A stretch of DNA of 14,185 bases from Halanaerobiaceae bacterium (GTDB taxonomy: Bacteria; Bacillota; Halanaerobiia; Halanaerobiales; DTU029): positions 1 to 14,185 of the forward strand of contig JAAYLO010000165.1 of the NCBI GenBank assembly GCA_012521855.1, read 5' to 3'. The translations under genes were made by a program, and so were the position numbers. Positions 7,532-13,857 of the stretch are shown here, piece after piece. The notes below the pieces were generated by a model. The model was not told the origin of the DNA. It did no database searches and was given only the letters and a program-made list of their open reading frames with translations. The stretch's first letter is position 1; each line of letters opens with the position of its first letter.

Positions 7532-7559
7532 TAATATTTAAGACTTGCTCTCATATATA
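7532..7559 (+). promoter_or_regulatory. Candidate sigma-E-like promoter for spoIVA
   Basis: TAATATT (7532-7538) matches the -35 pattern of mother-cell sigma-E promoters (K-M-A-T-A-T-W). CATATATA (7552-7559) resembles the -10 pattern CATACAnT. The 13-nt spacer is about one base shorter than usual. spoIVA is a known sigma-E target in Bacillus, which makes the location sensible. The leader would be about 120 nt. The AT repeats here make a chance match quite possible. Confidence 0.4.
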
Positions 7560-7685
7560 TATATTGATATTTGCTTTTTCTTGATTTTTTTAATCCTGGG
7601 ATTTTTTAATAGTTCTTTTATGGGAGGGATGAATATAAAGATAAAAAAATAAAAAAGTTTTACAGGAAAAGGAGGGAAAATTTAA

Positions 7686-9164
7686 GTGGAGCAGTTTGAT
7701 TTATACAGGGATATTTCCGGCAGAACCAATGGTGATATTTACATAGGAGTTGTAGGACCAGTCAGGACAGGGAAATCAACATTAATCAGGAAATTTATGG
7801 AACTTTATGTGTTACCACTGATTGCTGACAAAAATATTAGAGAAAGAACAAACGATGAATTGCCACAGGGCTCGAGAGGCCGGACAATAATGACTACAGA
7901 ACCCAAATTTGTCCCTGAGGAAGCAGTAGAAGTTAAACTTGATGAAAATGTACAATTTAAGGTAAGGATGATAGATTGTGTAGGATATACTGTTTCAGGG
8001 GCACAGGGTTATGAGGATGGTGACGGCCCCCGTATGGTTTCAACACCCTGGTATGCACATGATATCCCATTCCAGGAGGCAGCAGAAGTTGGAACACAAA
8101 AAGTTATAACAGAACACTCAACAATAGGACTTGTAATCACAACAGATGGAAGCTTCTCAGATATTCCAAGGCACAATTTTGTAATGGCAGAAGAGAGGGT
8201 AATTAACGAGTTAAAGACAATTGGGAAACCTTATATAGTAATCCTGAATACCGCAACGCCAAATAATGAAAAAACCATTCATCTGGCAGAAAAGCTAAGT
8301 GAAAAATACTGTGTTCCTGTTTTACCGGTGGATTGTTTAAACTTAAAAAAGAGTAATATTGATCATATTTTAAGAAATATACTTTATGAATTCCCGATTA
8401 AGGAGTTATATATTGATCTGCCTTTATGGTTAAACGCTCTGCCAGCTGATAACTGGTTAAAAAAGAGTTTAGATGAGAGTGTCCGCCTGTCTGTCAGTGA
8501 TGTAGAAAAAATAAAAGATGTCAACAGGGTTGTAGATATACTGGCTGATAATAAAGCAGCTCAGGAGGTCTATCTGGAAAAGATTGACCTGGGAGAAGGA
8601 ATTGCCAGAATATCTGTCGTTGTTTCCGAACACTTATTTTATAAAACAATAGAGGAAATCAGTGGTTTTGCAATAAATAATGAAATGGTATTGTTGACTT
8701 TGATAAAAGAATTAAGTATTGCCAAAAAGGAATATGATAAAGTATCAGAGGCATTAAATGATGTGAAGGAAAAAGGCTATGGTATTGTGACTCCTTCCCT
8801 GGAAGATTTAGTATTTAATGAACCGGAAATCATAAAAAGGGGAAATCAATTCGGTGTAAAATTGAAAGCAAATGCGCCGTCTATTCATATGATCAGGGCA
8901 GATATCAATGCAGAAGTATCGCCAGTAGTGGGGACAGAAAAACAATCTGAAGAATTAATTCTGTTTTTACAGCATGATTTTGAAGAAAGGCCGGAAGATA
9001 TCTGGAATACAGAATTCCTTGGCAGGTCATTACATGATATTATGAAAGAAGGTATTGCAAATAAGCTGTACCGGATGCCTGAATCAGCAAGATACAAGAT
9101 CAAAGATACCATTGAGAAAATAGTAAATGAAGGCAGTGGCGGTTTAATTTGTATCATCCTGTAG
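7686..9164 (+). CDS. spoIVA: Stage IV sporulation protein A (SpoIVA), spore coat basement ATPase
   Basis: SpoIVA polymerises with ATP hydrolysis on the mother-cell face of the forespore and is the platform on which the coat assembles. The 492-aa product matches the Bacillus protein in length and landmarks: Walker A G-P-V-R-T-G-K30-S (24-31), the sensor threonines T70 and T71 in T-I-M-T-T-E-P-K, Walker B aspartate D97 in M-I-D-C-V-G, and the conserved C-terminal end G-G-L-I-C-I-I-L. The start is a GTG 9 nt after AAAAGGAGGG (7667-7676) and gives the family N-terminus. It is a single gene bounded by a 259-nt upstream spacer and a strong terminator downstream, so it is probably transcribed alone during sporulation. 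Confidence 0.98.
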   Translation: MEQFDLYRDISGRTNGDIYIGVVGPVRTGKSTLIRKFMELYVLPLIADKNIRERTNDELPQGSRGRTIMTTEPKFVPEEAVEVKLDENVQFKVRMIDCVGYTVSGAQGYEDGDGPRMVSTPWYAHDIPFQEAAEVGTQKVITEHSTIGLVITTDGSFSDIPRHNFVMAEERVINELKTIGKPYIVILNTATPNNEKTIHLAEKLSEKYCVPVLPVDCLNLKKSNIDHILRNILYEFPIKELYIDLPLWLNALPADNWLKKSLDESVRLSVSDVEKIKDVNRVVDILADNKAAQEVYLEKIDLGEGIARISVVVSEHLFYKTIEEISGFAINNEMVLLTLIKELSIAKKEYDKVSEALNDVKEKGYGIVTPSLEDLVFNEPEIIKRGNQFGVKLKANAPSIHMIRADINAEVSPVVGTEKQSEELILFLQHDFEERPEDIWNTEFLGRSLHDIMKEGIANKLYRMPESARYKIKDTIEKIVNEGSGGLICIIL

Positions 9165-9180
9165 CATGTATTTTTTTTGA

Positions 9181-9216
9181 GACTTGAGGAAAAATAACCT
9201 TAAGTCCTTTTTTTTT
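9181..9216 (+). terminator. Rho-independent terminator after spoIVA
   Basis: GACTTGAGG (9181-9189) pairs with CCTTAAGTC (9198-9206) as nine pairs with one G-U, around an 8-nt A-rich loop. A run of nine T residues (9208-9216) follows. It lies 17 nt after the spoIVA stop. This is a textbook intrinsic terminator. Confidence 0.88.
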
Positions 9217-9256
9217 ATCTTTTTCAAAAAAAATTACTCAAACATGCAGGAGATTA

Positions 9257-9284
9257 TTGATATACCGAGAATAATATGTAATAT
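9257..9284 (+). promoter_or_regulatory. Candidate sigma-A promoter for the HU gene
   Basis: TTGATA (9257-9262, five of six to TTGACA) and TAATAT (9279-9284, four of six to TATAAT) are separated by 16 nt. The pair lies between the spoIVA terminator and the HU ribosome binding site, where an independent promoter is required. Confidence 0.55.
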
Positions 9285-9319
9285 GAAATATATGCACTGT
9301 ATTTAAGGAGGTGACAATG

Positions 9320-9619
9320 ATGACAAAAACAGATTTAATTGATGCAGTTGCTGAAAAAACTGGATTAACCAAAAAAGATTCAGGGGAAGCTGTAAATGCA
9401 GTTTTTAATACTATTGTCGAATTCTTAACAAAGGAAGCTAAAAAAGCAGAAGCAAAAAGAGAAAATGTTCAGATCATCGGTTTTGGAACTTTTGAGGTTC
9501 GTGACCGCAGTGAACGTAAAGGAAGAAATCCTCAAAGTGGTGAGGAAATTACTATTCCTGCACGGAAAGTACCGGTTTTTAGAGCCGGGAAATCATTTAA
9601 AGATGCAGTTGAAGGCTAG
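9320..9619 (+). CDS. hup: HU family DNA-binding protein
   Basis: HU is a small histone-like protein that dimerises and bends DNA, organising the nucleoid. The 99-aa product opens M-T-K-T-D-L-I-D-A-V-A-E-K-T-G-L-T-K-K-D. It carries G-F-G-T-F-E-V-R (54-61), the DNA-binding arm R-K-G-R-N-P-Q-S-G-E-E-I-T-I-P (66-80), and F-R-A-G-K-S-F-K-D-A-V. Compared with Bacillus HBsu it has about eight extra residues (E-A-K-K-A-E-A-K region, about 39-47) between the second helix and the first strand of the saddle. ATG 9320 lies 8 nt after AGGAGG (9306-9311) and gives the usual HU start; ATG 9317 and GTG 9311 are in frame but too close. It is monocistronic, with a promoter and terminator of its own. Confidence 0.96.
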   Translation: MTKTDLIDAVAEKTGLTKKDSGEAVNAVFNTIVEFLTKEAKKAEAKRENVQIIGFGTFEVRDRSERKGRNPQSGEEITIPARKVPVFRAGKSFKDAVEG

Positions 9620-9644
9620 TTTTATACATAATATATAGCCGTAC

Positions 9645-9678
9645 AGAAAGGATTTTTATAATCCTTTCTTTTTTTTTT
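9645..9678 (+). terminator. Rho-independent terminator after the HU gene
   Basis: AGAAAGGATT (9645-9654) pairs perfectly with AATCCTTTCT (9660-9669) around a 5-nt loop. T residues continue through 9678. The stem is relatively AU-rich, but the ten perfect pairs and long T run make this a convincing terminator 25 nt after the stop. Confidence 0.88.
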
Positions 9679-9732
9679 CTTAAAAAAGTATTATTGAAGA
9701 AAAGCTGTCATAATAATTAGCAGGGTGGTTAA

Positions 9733-11022
9733 ATGTTTTATAGAAAAAAGGATAATAAAATGATTATCCTGGGAATAAATGAGTTTTCAATTACACTCGC
9801 TAGAAAATATAGTCATAACTATGATATTGTAATAATAAAAAGGGATGAAAGTATAGATGAACTGGAGATAGATGCTATTATTGCTCCTATGGACACAGAT
9901 ATTACCGGGACACTGTTAAAGGATTCTATATTTATGGCCCTTACAGAAAATGAAGAGTACAATCTTTTTGCAAGCAGCCTGGCCGGTGAATACGGAGCCA
10001 GGAAGACCATTGCTTTTGTTTATAATCCTGATTATTTAAGTTTGTCATCTGCTGATTATATAATCAGTCCCCGGCAAATCCTTTATGATAGAATAAACTG
10101 CATGATTAAGGAAATAAAATTAAGAAATATCAGCAATCTAATTCATGGAAAGATTAATGTTATTGAATATACTCTGGAAAAGGGAGATCCCTGTGTCCAT
10201 AAAAAAGCAAAAGACATTGAGTTAAAAGATGGAATGATTTTTTCAATAAACCGTAGTAATAAAACAATCCTTCCCAATGAAGATATTGAGTTATTAGCAG
10301 GAGACAGGCTGTATATTCTTTACAGAAAAGGTATGTTTTCAAATATCTTTAAACAATTATTTGCTTCCGGGAGGATAAGGAAAAAAGTGTTTATAATAGG
10401 CGGGAATGAAATACTGGCAGAAAATCTGAAAAATATCTACAGTTCTGTTATTATAATTGAAACAGATATCAGCATTTGCCACAGGCTGGCCAGAAAGAGT
10501 GAAGGAATTATAATTTTAAATGGGAAAGGTACTGAGAAAAATTTGCTTCTGAATGAAGGTATAGATGAGAATTCTATTTTTCTGGCAGTTGATAGAGATG
10601 ATTATCATAATTTATTGAGCAGTTACCAGGCGAGAAGCCTGGGTTGTAATAATATTATTACAGTTCTAAATTCAGAAAAAAACATGGAGATAGCTGAAAT
10701 TCTAGGCCTCAGTAATGTTATTTCATTTCCTCAATTAGTAACTGAACATCTAAGCAGCTGTTTGAAAACAGCCTCTCTGGATAATAAATACTTTCTATTT
10801 CAAGATTTCTTTGCTGCAAAGATAAGAATTAAAGCAGATTCATCTGTAGTCTATCATAAGATAAGAAAACTGAATAATAATGCAGATTTTTTAATTGGGG
10901 TCATATTACGGGGCAGGCAGCTTATTTTTCCTGATCAGGATGAACTTATCATGCCTGGTGATGAGCTCCTCATTTTTTTTTATAAAAATATGGAAAAGAG
11001 AATTTATAATATTTTCTGCTGA
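9733..11022 (+). CDS. trkA: TrkA-like K+ transport regulatory protein with degraded nucleotide motifs
   Basis: TrkA is the cytoplasmic ring-forming subunit that binds nucleotides and gates the TrkH K+ channel. The 429-aa product shows the duplicated RCK layout: a Rossmann-like half from about residue 10 (I-I-L-G-I-N-E-F-S), a TrkA-C-like segment (about 135-200), a second Rossmann-like half from about 218 (V-F-I-I-G-G-N-E-I-L), and a second TrkA-C-like segment (about 360-420, ending M-P-G-D-E-L-L-I-F-F). Neither half keeps an intact G-x-G-x-x-G, and the first half is shortened where ligand contacts normally lie, so nucleotide control may differ or be lost. The ATG has a modest AGGGTGG (9722-9728); M10 at 9760 is an alternative start. 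The trkH gene lies downstream, supporting the pairing. Confidence 0.82.
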   Translation: MFYRKKDNKMIILGINEFSITLARKYSHNYDIVIIKRDESIDELEIDAIIAPMDTDITGTLLKDSIFMALTENEEYNLFASSLAGEYGARKTIAFVYNPDYLSLSSADYIISPRQILYDRINCMIKEIKLRNISNLIHGKINVIEYTLEKGDPCVHKKAKDIELKDGMIFSINRSNKTILPNEDIELLAGDRLYILYRKGMFSNIFKQLFASGRIRKKVFIIGGNEILAENLKNIYSSVIIIETDISICHRLARKSEGIIILNGKGTEKNLLLNEGIDENSIFLAVDRDDYHNLLSSYQARSLGCNNIITVLNSEKNMEIAEILGLSNVISFPQLVTEHLSSCLKTASLDNKYFLFQDFFAAKIRIKADSSVVYHKIRKLNNNADFLIGVILRGRQLIFPDQDELIMPGDELLIFFYKNMEKRIYNIFC

Positions 11023-11053
11023 TCTGTAGATACTATTTCTAAGGAGTGATGAG

Positions 11054-11212
11054 ATGAAAAACAAAAAAAGAAAAAAGCGCAGCCTCAAAGTACCGGAAAC
11101 CATGCCTGAGGCTGCTTATAATCTTAGCCCGGATGATATTGAAATCGGTGATGAGCTGTTGACTCTTAGAGAGTTAAAAAAAGAGGAAAAATTGAATAAA
11201 GAAGACCACTAA
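11054..11212 (+). CDS. Small hypothetical protein, 52 aa, between trkA and trkH
   Basis: I do not recognise this protein. An ATG 7 nt after a strong AAGGAG (11041-11046) opens a 52-aa frame. The N-terminus is very basic (M-K-N-K-K-R-K-K-R-S), the middle is acidic (L-S-P-D-D-I-E-I-G-D-E-L-L), and the end is a charged, probably helical tail (T-L-R-E-L-K-K-E-E-K-L). There is no membrane segment and no cysteine. It starts 31 nt after the trkA-like stop and ends 7 nt before a hairpin terminator, so it reads as the last gene of that transcript. The ribosome binding site and terminator placement are the evidence that it is real. A role as a small soluble or nucleic-acid-binding protein, or a Trk accessory factor, would be guesswork. 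Confidence 0.68.
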   Translation: MKNKKRKKRSLKVPETMPEAAYNLSPDDIEIGDELLTLRELKKEEKLNKEDH

Positions 11213-11219
11213 ATATATC

Positions 11220-11247
11220 AGCCCTTTATGGGCTTTTATTATTTTAT
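11220..11247 (+). terminator. Possible weak terminator after the 52-aa gene
   Basis: AGCCC (11220-11224) and GGGCT (11230-11234) form a 5-pair, GC-containing stem with a 5-nt loop, followed by the T-rich TTTTATTATTTTATT. The stem is short, so read-through into trkH is possible; trkH would then be partly co-expressed with the trkA-like gene. Confidence 0.5.
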
Positions 11248-11307
11248 TATCATAGCTGTTCTGCCCCTTACATAAATATTATTGAAATAACTTCTGGGGG
11301 AATTTTT

Positions 11308-12735
11308 GTGAGACCGGGCTCTATTTTTTATGTACTGGGGAAGCTCTTACAGCTTACTGCTTTTTTTATGTTATTTCCTGTTTTAATAGGCTTACACTAT
11401 CAGGAGGAAGATGCCTTTGTATTTATCATAAGTATGGGAATAACAGCAGTAAGTGGTTTTTTGTTAAAATTATTCAAAAACAGGGGTTTGCATTATAAGG
11501 ACGGCTTTGTTATAGTAACTCTTGGCTGGCTGCTGGTTTCTTTATATGGTGCATTTCCTTTTCTTTTAGCCGGTGTTTTTTCAAACCCTGTAGATGCATT
11601 TTTTGAGAGTGTTTCAGGTTTTACAACTACGGGTGCAACTGTTATATTGTCTTTAGAAAGTTTAAGCCATACAATATTATTCTGGAGAAGTTTAAGCAAC
11701 TGGCTCGGCGGAATGGGGATAATTGTTATAGGCATGGCTGTATTGCCGGAATTAGCAGGGAATATGCATCTTTATACCGCTGAAGCCCCGGGTCCCTTTT
11801 ATAATAAACTGAGACCGAAAATTCAGGATACGATAAAACTGTTTTTCTTTATCTATCTGGTCCTGACCATATCACTGATAATACTGTTATGGATTAATGG
11901 AATGCCGTTTTTTGATGCACTGATCCATTCCTTTGGTACTATATCGACCGGAGGGTTTTCTTCAAGGGTGTTGAGTGTTGGTGCTTACAAAAATATTTTG
12001 ATCGAAATTATAGTAATAATATATATGTTTACAGGGTCATGTAATTTTCACCTGATCTATGCTTTTATTAAAGGACAATGGAAGAGCATTAAGAGGAGTG
12101 AAGAAGTAGTCTTTTATCTTATAATGCTGTTAACAGCAGTGAGCTTAATCTCGTATAATTTATATAATAATGATTATTATAGTCTGAAAAATTCAATAAG
12201 GTATACTGCTTTTCAGGTTGTTTCAATTTCCAGTACAACCGGTTATGCAAACACAAATTATGACAGCTGGCCTTCCTTTAGCCGATGGATATTGCTTGTT
12301 CTAATGTTTATAGGCGGGTGTTCAGGTTCTACGGCAGGAGGTATAAAGGTTATCAGGGTAAAAGTCCTTTTAAAGAAGGCTTTACAGGTTTTATATAAAC
12401 TCCTCCATCCCAGGTCCATAAGGGAAGTTAAGGTTGACAATTTAGTAGTGCCTGAAGATGTCTTATCAAATATTCTGGGATTTTTCTTTATTTATGTAAT
12501 GGTTTTTGTTATTGCTGTAATCGGGCTGACATATTCCGGACTGGAGATTTTGAGTTCAATCTCTGCTGCAGCTTCTTCGCTGGGAAATATCGGCCCAGGT
12601 CTGGATATGCTTGGGCCGTTAAATTCCTATTTGCCTTTATCGGATTTTGCAAAAATGCTTTTAATCGGCTGTATGTTATTGGGCAGATTAGAGATATATA
12701 CAATTCTGGTTTTTATATTTATGGACTGGAGATAA
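11308..12735 (+). CDS. trkH: TrkH family K+ uptake protein (channel subunit)
   Basis: TrkH forms the membrane pore for K+ uptake, gated by TrkA. The 475-aa hydrophobic product shows the four-fold repeat with all four selectivity-filter segments: S-G-F-T-T-T-G-A-T (103-111), G-T-I-S-T-G-G-F-S (210-218), S-I-S-S-T-T-G-Y-A (307-315) and S-S-L-G-N-I-G-P-G (423-431). The G-G-C-S-G-S-T-A-G-G-I-K-V-I-R block (336-350) is near the gating helix, and G-R-L-E-I-Y-T lies at the end. The length suits TrkH rather than shorter KtrB-like forms, though the two cannot be cleanly separated by eye. The start is a GTG with a G-rich but imperfect ribosome binding site (GGGGG, 11296-11300). Its own promoter is not obvious. 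Confidence 0.93.
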   Translation: MRPGSIFYVLGKLLQLTAFFMLFPVLIGLHYQEEDAFVFIISMGITAVSGFLLKLFKNRGLHYKDGFVIVTLGWLLVSLYGAFPFLLAGVFSNPVDAFFESVSGFTTTGATVILSLESLSHTILFWRSLSNWLGGMGIIVIGMAVLPELAGNMHLYTAEAPGPFYNKLRPKIQDTIKLFFFIYLVLTISLIILLWINGMPFFDALIHSFGTISTGGFSSRVLSVGAYKNILIEIIVIIYMFTGSCNFHLIYAFIKGQWKSIKRSEEVVFYLIMLLTAVSLISYNLYNNDYYSLKNSIRYTAFQVVSISSTTGYANTNYDSWPSFSRWILLVLMFIGGCSGSTAGGIKVIRVKVLLKKALQVLYKLLHPRSIREVKVDNLVVPEDVLSNILGFFFIYVMVFVIAVIGLTYSGLEILSSISAAASSLGNIGPGLDMLGPLNSYLPLSDFAKMLLIGCMLLGRLEIYTILVFIFMDWR

Positions 12736-12736
12736 C

Positions 12737-12765
12737 TTGAATTGGCCTTCTTTTTGTTATATAAT
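12737..12765 (+). promoter_or_regulatory. Sigma-A promoter for the 101-aa gene and pgsA
   Basis: TTGAAT (12737-12742, four of six to consensus) and a perfect TATAAT (12760-12765) are 17 nt apart. The -35 begins two bases after the trkH stop. Predicted transcription would start near 12772, giving a leader of about 35 nt with AAAGGGGA (12793-12800) before the ATG. It is the best-formed vegetative promoter in the window. Confidence 0.72.
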
Positions 12766-12806
12766 GACTTTATTATAGCAGCTTTTTACACGAAAGGGGA
12801 TAAAAG

Positions 12807-13112
12807 ATGGCTTTTTTTGATTTTATTAAAAATATATTTAAACCAGCTTATAATAGTAATCTATTATTCTTTTATATAAGGGACAGGAAATGCGGAGAGA
12901 AAATAAAATTACTGGTAAGGAAAAGTTATGACATACAGACAATATATGAGGATACTGATAAAGCAGATTACCGCTTAAACAAAGTTGTTATCTGTAATAA
13001 ATGTTATAATAAGATAAATCTCCAGTTAGATTTTGATCAGGCATATAATATAATAAACAGCCATATTGATGGCGGTGAATTGATCTCAAAGGAAGAGTTT
13101 GATGACCAATAA
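12807..13112 (+). CDS. Conserved-looking 101-aa protein with C29 and C63-x2-C66, function unknown
   Basis: I cannot assign a function. The protein starts M-A-F-F-D-F-I-K-N-I-F-K, an amphipathic stretch. A beta-like core then contains D-R-K-C29-G-E-K-I-K-L-L-V-R-K-S-Y-D-I-Q and, later, V-V-I-C63-N-K-C66-Y-N-K-I. The C-G and C-x-x-C arrangement looks like half of a zinc ribbon, with only three cysteines visible; H86 or a second subunit could supply a fourth ligand. There is no signal peptide or membrane segment. ATG 12807 follows AAAGGGGA at good spacing and a strong promoter, so this is a real expressed gene. It is 24 nt upstream of pgsA and probably co-transcribed with it. A small metal-binding protein is inference from the cysteine pattern alone. 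Confidence 0.75.
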   Translation: MAFFDFIKNIFKPAYNSNLLFFYIRDRKCGEKIKLLVRKSYDIQTIYEDTDKADYRLNKVVICNKCYNKINLQLDFDQAYNIINSHIDGGELISKEEFDDQ

Positions 13113-13136
13113 TAATCTATTGGGAAGTGATAAATC

Positions 13137-13661
13137 ATGCATCTAGTACCTAATATTCTTTCTTTTACCAGAATTATTTTGATACCATTTTATCTGTATT
13201 TTTTCATTAAAGAAAGATACTTGACAGCAGGTATTCTCTTTTCAATATCTGCTATCAGTGATTTTTTTGATGGTTATTTTGCCCGTAAATACAATTCTGT
13301 AACAAAGCTGGGGAGGATATTAGACCCTTTCGCAGATAAGCTTACTATTATCAGCATATTAATTTTACTGATATATTCAAATATAATACCCCGCTTTATC
13401 CCCATTATTATATTGGTGAGGGAATTATTGATTTTTACAGGCTCTATTGTTTCATATATATTAGGATTTGATTTTATAAACCCAAGCAAAACAGGCAAAA
13501 TATCTATCTTTTTATTATATCTTGCAATAGTTTTACAATTGTTGAGCTTTAAAACTGTTGCCCGGTATTTATTCTATATAGTAGTCCCTCTTAATATCTT
13601 TTCAGGCTTAAATTATGTATTTACAGCTATTAGATATTTAATAAATAAAAACAGGAAATAA
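13137..13661 (+). CDS. pgsA: CDP-diacylglycerol--glycerol-3-phosphate 3-phosphatidyltransferase (PgsA)
   Basis: PgsA joins CDP-diacylglycerol and glycerol-3-phosphate to make phosphatidylglycerophosphate, the precursor of phosphatidylglycerol, at the membrane. The 174-aa product has the complete CDP-alcohol phosphotransferase signature D42-x2-D45-G46-x2-A49-R50-x8-G59-x3-D63-x3-D67, preceded by P-N-I-L-S-F-T-R-I-I-L-I-P. It also has the expected hydrophobic helices and a basic tail. The N-terminal pattern favours PgsA over phosphatidylserine or cardiolipin synthases of the same superfamily. The start follows GGGAAGTGA (13122-13130). Like GpsA and PlsY earlier in the window, it uses glycerol-3-phosphate or its products, though it belongs to a separate transcript. 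Confidence 0.92.
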   Translation: MHLVPNILSFTRIILIPFYLYFFIKERYLTAGILFSISAISDFFDGYFARKYNSVTKLGRILDPFADKLTIISILILLIYSNIIPRFIPIIILVRELLIFTGSIVSYILGFDFINPSKTGKISIFLLYLAIVLQLLSFKTVARYLFYIVVPLNIFSGLNYVFTAIRYLINKNRK

Positions 13662-13691
13662 GATAGATTTGCCAGAAATAAGGATAATTCT

Positions 13692-13737
13692 AAGACAGTC
13701 CCGGCTGGAACTATAATCTCATGGCGGCAGTCTTTTT
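13692..13737 (+). terminator. Probable terminator hairpin after pgsA
   Basis: AAGAC (13692-13696) pairs with GTCTT (13730-13734). After one A-A mismatch, GTC (13698-13700) pairs with GGC (13726-13728, one U-G), and after a one-base bulge CC pairs with GG. TTTTT and further T-rich sequence follow. The imperfect stem and 19-20 nt apical loop make it a moderate call; it may instead belong to a larger structured leader before the next gene. Confidence 0.5.
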
Positions 13738-13857
13738 ATGCTTTTTATAATCGGAAAAAATTATTATCCAGCGACAAAGAAACACATAATCTTTAAAGGA
13801 AAAAACTAACAGGTATAGAAGTAATTATCAATTAAAGCTTTTTAAGGGGGGACAATT

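Noticed and set aside
7551..7566. AT dinucleotide run (CATATATATATATTG) as a microsatellite repeat
   Set aside because: Only a few repeat units, and explained as AT-rich spacer/promoter sequence; no larger repeat structure.
9694..9716. Possible promoter for the trkA-like gene (TTGAAG with TAATAA)
   Set aside because: The spacer is only 11 nt, too short for a sigma-A promoter. A promoter is needed after the HU terminator but I cannot place it.
11247..11278. Possible promoter for trkH (TTATCA with TAAATA, or sigma-E-like TCATAGC with CATAAATA)
   Set aside because: The sigma-A reading has a 20-nt spacer, and the sigma-E reading mismatches both elements; neither exceeds chance in this AT-rich gap.
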